DNA from: Anabaena sphaerica FACHB-251
GTDB lineage: Bacteria > Cyanobacteriota > Cyanobacteriia > Cyanobacteriales > Nostocaceae
Assembly: GCF_014696825.1 (NCBI RefSeq)
Contig: NZ_JACJQU010000005.1
Coordinates: 62,001-126,000 of the forward strand
Direction of reading: 5' to 3'
Length of the DNA: 64,000 nt
Each line of letters begins with the position of its first letter. Within the stretch, counting starts at the first letter, position 1. The notes beneath the pieces were generated by a model, which was not told the origin of the DNA, did no database searches, and saw only the letters and a list, made by a program, of their open reading frames with translations. Positions 25,503 to 33,340 of the stretch are shown piece after piece. The translations under genes were made by a program, and so were the position numbers.

Positions 25503-27158
25503 GTGTTTAAGCTGAACTCAGAGATGCAGCGTGTTATTCCCATTAATTTGATAGGATATAGCTTAATAGTTATAGCAATTTTGATTGGGTTTATAACAAG
25601 AATTATAGCGGTTTTTCAATATATTTCATTTGACATCGGTCCTGATCCCGATCAAGTTAGAGATGCCTTTGCTGTCATTAATATCTGGAAAGGAGACTTT
25701 CCAACACTCGGTCCTCAAGTCACTACCATCGGTAGACACCATATCTTACCTCTTTATTATTATCTTTTCTTTCCCTTTACCCTTTTAGGAGCAGATCCAG
25801 TTTTTCAAGCATTACCAAATGCTTTGTTTTCTTTTTTATCCATTCCGCTATTAACCTATCTAGTTTTTTTACTTCTAGAAAAGGTTGAAGCACCAAGGAG
25901 AATTTTTTTCAGTGGTTTAGCTGGTTTTTGGTATAGCGTTCTTTATGGAGAAATATTTATTAGTAATTTTCAATGGAATCCTAGTTCAATTCCTTTCTTT
26001 TTACTCGCTTTTACATTACTCTATTATCTGCAAATAGAGGGTAAATTTCCTTTTGTCATACAAATTATCTTATGGTTTTTATATGGAGTGGTTTTAGCTA
26101 TATTAATAAGTTTGCATTCTTCTACACTATTTATCATGCCAGTAGTGTTTATTATTAGCTCTTCAATTTTTATATATAAAATTATTAAAAGAAAACTCTA
26201 TTTATCAATAAGTTTACCTATCATCAGTGGTTTATCGACTGTACTTGCTTTACTGCCATATTGGATAGGTGAATTTGGGCGAGGTTTTCGGAATACTAAA
26301 ACTATTATTCAAACTCTAACTAGTGCTAATTCTTCATCGGAAAATCCTTTCTTAATAAATTTGGGTAAAAGGCTGAGTAATGTTTTTTTAAATTATTATA
26401 AACTCTTTCAAGAAGTGTATCTTGGGAATTCTTCATGGATTTATTTATTGATAGCCTTTGTTTTTATATCTCTAGTTACATATTTAGGAATCACTAAATT
26501 TAAGGGGAACAAATCTATTTGGTGTATTTGGTGTTCTACATGGGGACTTTATCTATATGCTGCATCAAATCTTGACCCAGAAAAATCTTTTATTCACTAC
26601 AAGTTACTTATACTGTTTGCTCCTATTGTTTTCACAATTACATCTCTTGCATACGTTAATGTGGCTGGAATAAAAAAAGTTATTTTTTACATATCTATTG
26701 GCATTATTATTTTGATTTCATGCTTGAGTAATTTATTTTATGATTATCAGTTTATGCTGGTTAAATATGGTATTAATAGGGTAATAAATACGGCAGATAT
26801 CACCCAAGTAATCAATCAGTTACCATCTGGTGCCGTAATTTGTGATCCCAGAGTGAGGGGTAAAAGAATAGTTAATAATCAATACAATTACATTGATACT
26901 AATATCACGCTTAAAGGTATTAAAATAGTCAATGTGTGTGCCTCTGGTAATTATGTCATTCATCCGAAAAGATTACTCCTTATAGATGGTAATTTTCTTA
27001 ATGACACAAGTTATGAAAAACCCTATTATCTGAAATTTACGCCATCAGATTTAGAGAAGCTGTGGCCAATATTTAAAATTTCTGAGAATGGCATGATTAC
27101 CAGACCATCAAAGCTTGTTTTAGAAACAGATGCAGCCAAGGTTTATATTTTAAATTAA
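25503..27158 (+). CDS. Polytopic membrane glycosyltransferase-like protein (GT39/PMT superfamily)
   Basis: This 551-residue protein has about eleven hydrophobic segments and an early acidic loop FDIGPDPDQVRDAF, resembling the catalytic loop of PMT/ArnT-type lipid-linked sugar transferases. The second loop is TIGRHHILPLYYYLFFP. The C-terminal 120 residues are soluble. The start is a GTG with AAGGA about 10 bases upstream; an ATG seven codons later is the alternative. It lies between two copies of the MBOAT 5' region, which suggests it arrived or was trapped by a local duplication. A role in exopolysaccharide or lipid glycosylation is inferred from the neighbouring acylation genes. Confidence 0.8.
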   Translation: MFKLNSEMQRVIPINLIGYSLIVIAILIGFITRIIAVFQYISFDIGPDPDQVRDAFAVINIWKGDFPTLGPQVTTIGRHHILPLYYYLFFPFTLLGADPVFQALPNALFSFLSIPLLTYLVFLLLEKVEAPRRIFFSGLAGFWYSVLYGEIFISNFQWNPSSIPFFLLAFTLLYYLQIEGKFPFVIQIILWFLYGVVLAILISLHSSTLFIMPVVFIISSSIFIYKIIKRKLYLSISLPIISGLSTVLALLPYWIGEFGRGFRNTKTIIQTLTSANSSSENPFLINLGKRLSNVFLNYYKLFQEVYLGNSSWIYLLIAFVFISLVTYLGITKFKGNKSIWCIWCSTWGLYLYAASNLDPEKSFIHYKLLILFAPIVFTITSLAYVNVAGIKKVIFYISIGIIILISCLSNLFYDYQFMLVKYGINRVINTADITQVINQLPSGAVICDPRVRGKRIVNNQYNYIDTNITLKGIKIVNVCASGNYVIHPKRLLLIDGNFLNDTSYEKPYYLKFTPSDLEKLWPIFKISENGMITRPSKLVLETDAAKVYILN

Positions 27159-27328
27159 GTCTCATTTGTTGCAGGATCGCAAACTGCGGACCAAGGATGT
27201 TGCGGTTTTGAATAAAATTTAAAGCCGCTATAAAATGGTTAAATATTTTGTGTAAGAGAAGATACGCGAATTCTTAGATAAGTCAGAATCCAGAGGAATA
27301 AATTTACAACAAGTTTAAAGCAATGACT

Positions 27329-27425
27329 AGCTATTTTATGGTAATATTTTTAGCTAATTAGTGAAAATTATGTAATACCTGGGGCGATGGCTTCGCCCGC
27401 CGCAGGCATCGCTCCCATCAACTAA
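27329..27425 (+). repeat. 97-bp direct repeat, copy 2
   Basis: Identical to 25093-25189. It lies directly upstream of the intact MBOAT gene, so it may include that gene's promoter and leader. The direct repeat could drive deletion of the intervening glycosyltransferase gene by recombination. Confidence 0.95.
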
Positions 27426-27436
27426 CCTCTACCTCT

Positions 27437-28948
27437 ATGTTATTTAGTTCTTCAGTTTTTATCTTGGTGTTTCTGCCTTTAACACTGTTAGTATTGTGGC
27501 TATTAAGCAAATTTAGATTAAATAAATTTGTATTACCTTGGTTGCTGATAAGTTCCATATTTTTCTATTCTTATTGGAATCTTTTTTCTCCAGCAGGACA
27601 AGCAGCAACCCCTGGATATATTTTATTGATAATTCTTTCTATTGTTTTTAATCATCAAATGGGTATGGCGATCGCCTCAGCCCAACCCTTTAGCAACCGA
27701 GCGAAACTGTTGTTGATTATTGGCACAATAATCAATGTCGGCATCATTGCATATTATAAATACGCTAACTTCTTTTTATCTTCAGTTAGTAGCATATTTT
27801 CAGCAGACTGGAATTTAGGTAATTTAATACTTCCATTGGGTATTTCTTTTTATACTTTCACTCAGATTGCCTACTTGGTTGATGCCTATCGTGGGGAAGT
27901 TAAAGGACAAAATTATGATTTACCCACTTATGCCTTGTTTATTCTTTTCTTCCCTCAACTTATTGCCGGTCCAATCTTACGTCATGATGAATTAATACCA
28001 GAATTGCGAGGGTTGAAAAATTTCGTATTTTCCAGTAAAAACTTTGCTTTAGGAATCACAGTATTTAGTCTAGGTTTAGCTAAAAAAATCCTGATCGCTG
28101 ATACTTTATCCCAGTGGGTAGGACCAGTATTTAGTAATACGGATAATGCCACATTTATTGAAACTTGGGTAGGGGCTTTATCATATACACTTCAGCTATA
28201 TTTTGATTTTTCAGGTTATTCAGATATGGCGGTTGGGTTAGGATTTATCTTCAATACTAACCTACCTGTTAACTTTAATTCCCCCTATAAAGCAACATCA
28301 ATTACTGATTTTTGGCGACGTTGGCATATTACCCTTTCTAACTTTTTGCGTGATTATTTATATATTCCCTTGGGAGGAAGTCGTAAAGGAGAAGTACGAC
28401 GTTATGCCAACTTAATGATCACAATGTTATTAGGAGGATTATGGCATGGTGCAGGCTGGACATTTATAATTTGGGGAGGTTTACAAGGTTTGTTATTATC
28501 AATAAATCATGGTTGGCGAAAATTTAATATTAAAATTCCCACATTAATAGCTTGGTTGATGACATTTTTTGCAGTTGTCGTCGGTTGGGTAATTTTCCGC
28601 GCTCAGAATTTACAGGATGCGATAGAAATTTTGAAAACTATGTCGGGTATAAATGGCATAGTTATTCCTGGTGCGCCTGGTGGTAAACTGTCTATGCTAT
28701 CTCAATTTGGCATTCAAGTTCAAGAATGGAGTAAGTTGACTTATTTACCAGAATTTTTTGGAAAAAAATCTTTAAGCTTTGTTGTCTTATCTGCGCTAAT
28801 GATAGCTGTTACACTCCTGCCTAATACTCAGGAAATTAGCAATAAAATGACTTTTAACAAATGGTGGGGAATTGGTATTGGTTTATTGGCTGCCTATTGC
28901 ATACTATCCCTCAACCGTGTTTCTGAATTCCTCTATTTCCAGTTTTAG
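27437..28948 (+). CDS. MBOAT-family O-acyltransferase (AlgI/PatA-like)
   Basis: This 503-residue membrane protein has about eleven transmembrane segments. The MBOAT hallmarks are YFDFSGYSDMAVGLG, FWRRWHITLSNFLRDYLYIPLGGSRKG and the catalytic His in GGLWHGAGWTFIIWG. Relatives include AlgI, which acetylates alginate, and PatA, which acetylates peptidoglycan. They pass an acyl group across the membrane to a periplasmic SGNH-fold partner. Two such partner-like genes follow immediately, the first 33 bp downstream, so this is very likely an extracellular polysaccharide acylation operon. The polymer is unknown. Confidence 0.95.
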   Translation: MLFSSSVFILVFLPLTLLVLWLLSKFRLNKFVLPWLLISSIFFYSYWNLFSPAGQAATPGYILLIILSIVFNHQMGMAIASAQPFSNRAKLLLIIGTIINVGIIAYYKYANFFLSSVSSIFSADWNLGNLILPLGISFYTFTQIAYLVDAYRGEVKGQNYDLPTYALFILFFPQLIAGPILRHDELIPELRGLKNFVFSSKNFALGITVFSLGLAKKILIADTLSQWVGPVFSNTDNATFIETWVGALSYTLQLYFDFSGYSDMAVGLGFIFNTNLPVNFNSPYKATSITDFWRRWHITLSNFLRDYLYIPLGGSRKGEVRRYANLMITMLLGGLWHGAGWTFIIWGGLQGLLLSINHGWRKFNIKIPTLIAWLMTFFAVVVGWVIFRAQNLQDAIEILKTMSGINGIVIPGAPGGKLSMLSQFGIQVQEWSKLTYLPEFFGKKSLSFVVLSALMIAVTLLPNTQEISNKMTFNKWWGIGIGLLAAYCILSLNRVSEFLYFQF

Positions 28949-28981
28949 AAAACCCTATCAATAGTATCATATCGAGTTCCC

Positions 28982-30193
28982 ATGAGTAATTCTCCTTTTT
29001 CGGATTTAACTAATGTTTCTGAAACTCAATTGAGTAAGTTGGATAATCATCCTCAGTTTAATAAGTGGTTTTTATTGACCATAGCCATATGTATCTTGAT
29101 GGTCGTAAGTGTTAATTTTGTCATTGATCCTTATGATATATATAAAACTCCCAATTTTTTGGGTATTAATCATGAAAAACCTGGAAAACAGTCTAATGAT
29201 AGGTTATTTAAAGCTATTGATATTATTCGCATCAAACCTCTAACTGTGTTTTTGGGTTCATCAAGAACTAAACAAGGACTAAATCCCGATCATCCGGGTT
29301 TATCTAATGCTGAAAGTATTTACAATCTTGCTCTTGATGGTGCAGTTTCCTATGAAATTCTACGATATTTACAACATACGCTCAAAAATCAACCCAACCT
29401 AAAAGAAGTAATTTTTGGAATTGATTTTTTTATGTTTAATAAATTTTTAGGTAATCAACCAGGTTTTGATGAAAATAGGTTAGAAAAGAATTATTTGTTT
29501 CCTAGTGATATTATGAATTCTCTGTTTTCATTGGATACATTGGAGGTGAGTAGGAAAACAATTTTAGCGAGTTTACAACAGGAGAATTATGATAAATATT
29601 ACGGTGAAAATGGTTTTATGCCCAACTCTAAGTATAGAGATGGTAAAGCTAAAATTTGGTTTACTAAATCTATAAATATATATTTTCAGTTCAATTATAA
29701 ATATAAGTTTAATGACAAATATTTTGAAGATTTCCAGAAAATTGTTAAAATTTGTCGAGAAAAAAATATCAAACTAAAGGTTTTTATTTCTCCTTCTCAT
29801 GCCATTGACCTGGAATCAATTCGAGTTACAGGAGAATGGCAAACTTTTGAAAATTGGAAAAGGAAAATTTTAAAAGTAACTCCGGTATGGGATTTTTCTG
29901 GATATAATTCTATCACCACTGAACCTTTGCAGGATGTCATGGAAAACTATGCGGATAGTTCTCATTACACCAAACCAGTTGGCGATTTAATCTTAAATCG
30001 CATTCTGGGTTACAAAGAAAAGGAAGTACCAGCAGATTTTGGTGTTTTAATAACTCCAGAAAATATTGAATCTCACTTAGCTAAAATTCGTGCAGACAGG
30101 GAAGAATGGGTAAAAAACCGCAAAAGTGAACTGGAGTTAGTGCAAAATTTAGAAAATAAATTTGGGGAAACCCAACAGCAAAAGGATAAATAA
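28982..30193 (+). CDS. SGNH-like periplasmic acyltransferase partner, copy 1
   Basis: This 403-residue protein has one N-terminal membrane anchor (FLLTIAICILMVVSVNFVIDPYDIY) and an extracytoplasmic domain. It begins with VFLGSSRTKQGL, which resembles the Gly-x-Ser block of SGNH hydrolases. Near the end it carries YADSSHYT, which fits the Asp-x-x-His block. It is therefore a plausible partner that moves acyl groups from the MBOAT protein to a polysaccharide, as AlgJ/AlgX or DltD do. It is paralogous to the next gene throughout its length. The assignment to SGNH is inferred from the motifs. Confidence 0.8.
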   Translation: MSNSPFSDLTNVSETQLSKLDNHPQFNKWFLLTIAICILMVVSVNFVIDPYDIYKTPNFLGINHEKPGKQSNDRLFKAIDIIRIKPLTVFLGSSRTKQGLNPDHPGLSNAESIYNLALDGAVSYEILRYLQHTLKNQPNLKEVIFGIDFFMFNKFLGNQPGFDENRLEKNYLFPSDIMNSLFSLDTLEVSRKTILASLQQENYDKYYGENGFMPNSKYRDGKAKIWFTKSINIYFQFNYKYKFNDKYFEDFQKIVKICREKNIKLKVFISPSHAIDLESIRVTGEWQTFENWKRKILKVTPVWDFSGYNSITTEPLQDVMENYADSSHYTKPVGDLILNRILGYKEKEVPADFGVLITPENIESHLAKIRADREEWVKNRKSELELVQNLENKFGETQQQKDK

Positions 30194-30248
30194 AGTTGGG
30201 TTTGTAAATACTAAGTTTTATCTGAATAAAAATAAAAACAGTGAGTAA

Positions 30249-30292
30249 AACCGTGTTTCTGAATTCCTCTATTTCAAATTTTAGAAAATCCG
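30249..30292 (+). repeat. Duplication scar: copy of the 3' end of the MBOAT gene
   Basis: The first 27 bases (30249-30275) are identical to 28913-28939, the last codons of the MBOAT gene, and similarity continues through TTTTAGAAAA. This untranslated remnant lies between the two SGNH-like genes and marks the join of a tandem duplication whose unit ran from the MBOAT 3' end through the SGNH-like gene. Confidence 0.9.
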
Positions 30293-30314
30293 AAAAAATT
30301 AATTTTCTTTGAAA

Positions 30315-31532
30315 ATGAGTAATAATTATGGTTTGGATTTAACTAATATTTCTAACAAACAAATGAGCAAGTCTGATAATTTTTTTCAGTTTAATAAATG
30401 GTTTTTCTCTACCATAGCTATATTTATTTTGATGGTCGTGAGTTTTAATGCTTTAATTGATCCCTATGGAATATACAAAAGCCCTATTTTTGTGGGAATT
30501 AATCATGTAAAACCCCAAAAAAAGTTTAATGATCGCCTTGTAAAAGCTATTGAGATTATTCACACTAAACCCTTCACTATATTTTTAGGTTCATCAAGAA
30601 CTAAACAAGGATTAGATCCAAATCATTTGGCTTTATCTAATTTTAAACCTGTTTATAACATTGGTCTTGATGGATCTAATCCCTACGAACTACTACGCTA
30701 TTTACAACATACTATTAAAAATCAACCTCATCTAAAACAAGTAATTCTTGGAGTTGATTTTTTTATGTTTAATGAATCACTTGGTAATCAACCTGGTTTT
30801 GATGAAAACAGATTAGAGAAGACTTATATAATTCCTAATGATATTATTAATTCTCTATTTTCGCTAGATGTGTTACAGATCAATAGGGAAACAATTTTGG
30901 CTAGTTTGCAAAACAATCATCCAGCAGAAACATCTGAAGAAAACGGTTATGTACCTAATTATAAATATGAAAAAAAACCTATTACATTTCGGTTTAGGCA
31001 CTTTATAAATTCCTATTTTGTTCTTCACTACCAATACAAATTCTCTGATAAATATTTTGATTATTTTCGACAAATTATTAATTTATGCCAAGAAAGAAAT
31101 ATAAAATTAATTGTTTTTATTTCTCCATCTCATGCTACTCAATGGGAAGCAATTAGAGTCACAGGACAGTGGCCAACCTTTGAATCATGGAAGGAGAAAA
31201 TTGTACAACTAAGTCCTGTATGGGATTTCTCTGGTTACAATAGTATCACTACTGAAGCAATTAATGATATGATGGTAAACTATGTGGATAATTCCCATTA
31301 CACTACACGAGTTGGTAATTTACTAATAAATCGTATTTTTGGTTATAAAGAAAATGAATTACCAGCAGATTTTGGGATTTTAGTAAATAAAGACAATATT
31401 GAATATCACTTAGCTAAAATTCGTGCAGATAGGGAAGAATGGTTAAAAAAGCATAAAGATGAATTTGATTTGGTACAAAGTTTAGAAAAGCAATTTTTGG
31501 CAGCTCAACAGGACAAGAATAGTAAACAATAA
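30315..31532 (+). CDS. SGNH-like periplasmic acyltransferase partner, copy 2
   Basis: This paralogue of the preceding gene has the same anchor, the same IFLGSSRTKQGLDPNH start of the domain and VDNSHYT near the end, so both putative catalytic blocks are kept. The frame can start at TTG 30309, but the ATG at 30315 (MSNNYGLDLTN) aligns with the start of copy 1 (MSNSPFSDLTN), giving 405 residues. The two copies have diverged considerably, so the duplication is not recent and both may be used, perhaps with different acceptors. Confidence 0.8.
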   Translation: MSNNYGLDLTNISNKQMSKSDNFFQFNKWFFSTIAIFILMVVSFNALIDPYGIYKSPIFVGINHVKPQKKFNDRLVKAIEIIHTKPFTIFLGSSRTKQGLDPNHLALSNFKPVYNIGLDGSNPYELLRYLQHTIKNQPHLKQVILGVDFFMFNESLGNQPGFDENRLEKTYIIPNDIINSLFSLDVLQINRETILASLQNNHPAETSEENGYVPNYKYEKKPITFRFRHFINSYFVLHYQYKFSDKYFDYFRQIINLCQERNIKLIVFISPSHATQWEAIRVTGQWPTFESWKEKIVQLSPVWDFSGYNSITTEAINDMMVNYVDNSHYTTRVGNLLINRIFGYKENELPADFGILVNKDNIEYHLAKIRADREEWLKKHKDEFDLVQSLEKQFLAAQQDKNSKQ

Positions 31533-31727
31533 ATTACAGAGGTTCTGGGTTAACGTCTCTATAGGAATGAGAATGTTGGCTGAAGTTGTAAAAATACTTA
31601 ACAAAAGATTTAGTGTTTGTTGTAATTATTTACATTATTTCAGTTTGTAAATATTTTGTTCAACCCGCAGGAATATGCCTTTAGACTAATGTCGATCCAG
31701 ACATCATTCAGATGGGAATAAAGGCAA

Positions 31728-32048
31728 ATGTGTTTAGTAAACCTCTTTTGTCACGAGTTTGTGGTTGCTGTTTCCTTTGTAGCTTGCATTGCTGGTCTAT
31801 GGTTACTACGGGAGGACAAGAAACAGAAAGATGAAGCACAAGCAACAGAAGAAGTGCTGTTGAGAATGAGCTTTGCTTACTGGCTTGTTTACTGTATCGC
31901 TTTTGGGATTGAAAAAATGCTTTTACCGACTTGGGAAAGTTTAACCATGACTTTAAAAATTACTACAGCTTTGTCATATTTTTTAACTTTTTCTTGTATT
32001 CTCAGTTTGCCATTACATAAATTTGCTGTGCATGAAGTTGAAGAATAG
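31728..32048 (+). CDS. Small membrane protein of unknown function
   Basis: This 106-residue protein has three hydrophobic stretches (VVAVSFVACIAGLWLL, MSFAYWLVYCIAFGI, ITTALSYFLTFSCILSLPL) separated by a charged loop KKQKDEAQATEE. No family is recognised. A hairpin terminator follows at 32061. There is no clear Shine-Dalgarno for this ATG, so the start may be wrong. Confidence 0.55.
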   Translation: MCLVNLFCHEFVVAVSFVACIAGLWLLREDKKQKDEAQATEEVLLRMSFAYWLVYCIAFGIEKMLLPTWESLTMTLKITTALSYFLTFSCILSLPLHKFAVHEVEE

Positions 32049-32060
32049 TCAAATATCAAA

Positions 32061-32083
32061 AGAGGAGCTAAAAACGCTCCTCT
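32061..32083 (+). terminator. Hairpin terminator between convergent genes
   Basis: Perfect 8-bp arms AGAGGAGC / GCTCCTCT enclose a 7-base loop. A moderately T-rich stretch follows. It lies between the small membrane protein gene and the DUF2103 gene and could stop transcription from both sides. Confidence 0.7.
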
Positions 32084-32101
32084 CCTGATTATTTGTTATA
32101 T

Positions 32102-32398
32102 TCATGCAATTTTCATCGCGATCGCGATCGCTGTTTCCAGTTGCTCCTGTGCTAAAGTCGTGAGTATAAATACCTCTTGCACCGTCTTACCATGTCGTGC
32201 AATAACTTTATACCCCCCGCGAATGGGTACAGACACACGTAGCTGCATTTTAGGAGCATGACCTTTCACTCGCCCAATTACCGCTGGCGTTACAGTGTGA
32301 ATGCCATCATGCTGACATAAACGTTCTAAAATAGGAATTAGACCAGAAATGTGGGTAGAGTGATTCCAAACAAGTCTACCATCCGTGGGTTTGCTCAT
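32102..32398 (-). CDS. DUF2103 family protein
   Basis: When started at the ATG complementary to 32396-32398 the protein has 98 residues: MSKPTDGRLVWNHSTHISGL, then IHTVTPAVIGRVKGHAP and RGGYKVIARHGKTVQEVFI. This matches what is known of DUF2103, a small conserved domain sometimes described as a putative metal-binding protein, found in cyanobacteria and archaea. A longer frame to 32491 overlaps clpS and is rejected. It starts 5 bp after the clpS stop codon, so the two genes are co-transcribed, which may hint at a link to protein turnover. Confidence 0.8.
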   Translation of the reverse strand: MSKPTDGRLVWNHSTHISGLIPILERLCQHDGIHTVTPAVIGRVKGHAPKMQLRVSVPIRGGYKVIARHGKTVQEVFILTTLAQEQLETAIAIAMKIA

Positions 32399-32403
32399 GA
32401 TGA

Positions 32404-32727
32404 TTAAGCTGTTTCCAGAGGAGCCATTGTCAACCCAGCGCGACGCAGCTGCTGGTGATATAACTCCGCCTGTTCCTGCGGACCTACCCACACTATCGCT
32501 TGTCCTTCATAGTGTACCTGATTTGTGAGATCCCAAGCGCGATCGCCTGTCATTCCCGGAATATATTTCATCAAACATTCAGAAACGTGCTGAAAAGTAT
32601 TGAAATCGTCATTTAAGACAATCACCTTATAATTAGGATAGGTTTTTCGAGTAACTTGATTAACCCGATCAGGTGTTACAGTTGGTGCTGTGGCCATTCC
32701 ATAAACAGCTGCAAGTCTTGTCTCCAT
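32404..32727 (-). CDS. clpS: ATP-dependent Clp protease adaptor ClpS
   Basis: This 107-residue protein has the ClpS fold with YKVIVLNDDFNTFQHVSECLMKYIPG, the N-end-rule substrate pocket region, and AIVWVGPQEQAELYHQQLRRAGL. ClpS delivers substrates with destabilising N-terminal residues to ClpC/ClpP. The N-terminal 28 residues are a flexible extension as usual. The DUF2103 gene follows with almost no gap. Confidence 0.95.
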   Translation of the reverse strand: METRLAAVYGMATAPTVTPDRVNQVTRKTYPNYKVIVLNDDFNTFQHVSECLMKYIPGMTGDRAWDLTNQVHYEGQAIVWVGPQEQAELYHQQLRRAGLTMAPLETA

Positions 32728-32846
32728 AAGTCAACAAACTACGTTTTACAAAACTACACTTCAAATATCCAGTTTAATTCATTGTTGGGTTGAGAATTAG
32801 AGAGAGACTACAATTATAAATATATAAACTGATAACAGGTGCAACA

Positions 32847-33284
32847 ATGAACACCTTTCAACTCTATACAACCGACTTCCATGCTTGGACTCAAGAACAG
32901 GTTAATTTACTCAAAACTCAACAATGGAATACATTAGACACCGTTAACCTAATTGAAGAACTGGAAACATTGGGAAGAAAAGAAAGACAAGAATTGAGAA
33001 ATAGACTAGCTGTATTGCTAGGACATCTATTAAAATGGCAATTTCAAGCCCAAAAACGTAGTAATAGTTGGTTGAGTACAATTAAAGAACAACGTATTCA
33101 AATCAAACTACTTTTACAAGACAGTCCTAGCTTACAACCTTATTTAGAAGAAGTTTTTCTCACAGCTTATGAACTAGGTTTAGCCTTAGCAATGCGAGAA
33201 ACTCAACTAGGCCAAAAAGTATTTCCAGAAATATGTCCTTACACCTGTGAACAAACTCTCAACTCGGAATTTTTACCAGATTAG
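32847..33284 (+). CDS. DUF29 family protein
   Basis: This 145-residue protein has the DUF29 signature: YTTDFHAWTQEQVNLLKTQQWNTLDTVNLIEELETLGRKERQELRNRL (shown in full only by its key words Y-DF-W, LI-EELE, L-RL), then HLLKWQFQ and SNSWLSTIKEQR. DUF29 is abundant in cyanobacteria, often next to mobile or toxin-antitoxin genes, and has no known function. A strong hairpin separates it from the convergent FAD-oxidoreductase gene. Confidence 0.9.
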   Translation: MNTFQLYTTDFHAWTQEQVNLLKTQQWNTLDTVNLIEELETLGRKERQELRNRLAVLLGHLLKWQFQAQKRSNSWLSTIKEQRIQIKLLLQDSPSLQPYLEEVFLTAYELGLALAMRETQLGQKVFPEICPYTCEQTLNSEFLPD

Positions 33285-33293
33285 TTGCTTTCA

Positions 33294-33324
33294 GATCCCC
33301 CACTTCTTGAAGAAGTGGGGGATC
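33294..33324. terminator. Perfect long hairpin between convergent genes
   Basis: Arms GATCCCCCACTTCTT (33294-33308) and AAGAAGTGGGGGATC (33310-33324) pair perfectly over 15 bp with a single base between them. It lies between the stop codons of two convergent genes and probably serves as a bidirectional terminator. The sequence also resembles a dispersed cyanobacterial palindrome. Confidence 0.85.
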
Positions 33325-33340
33325 TAGTCAACACATAATT

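Noticed and set aside
32399-32491. Longer N-terminus for the DUF2103 gene
   Set aside because: It would overlap clpS, and the added residues are not conserved-looking. The ATG at 32398 fits the domain start.
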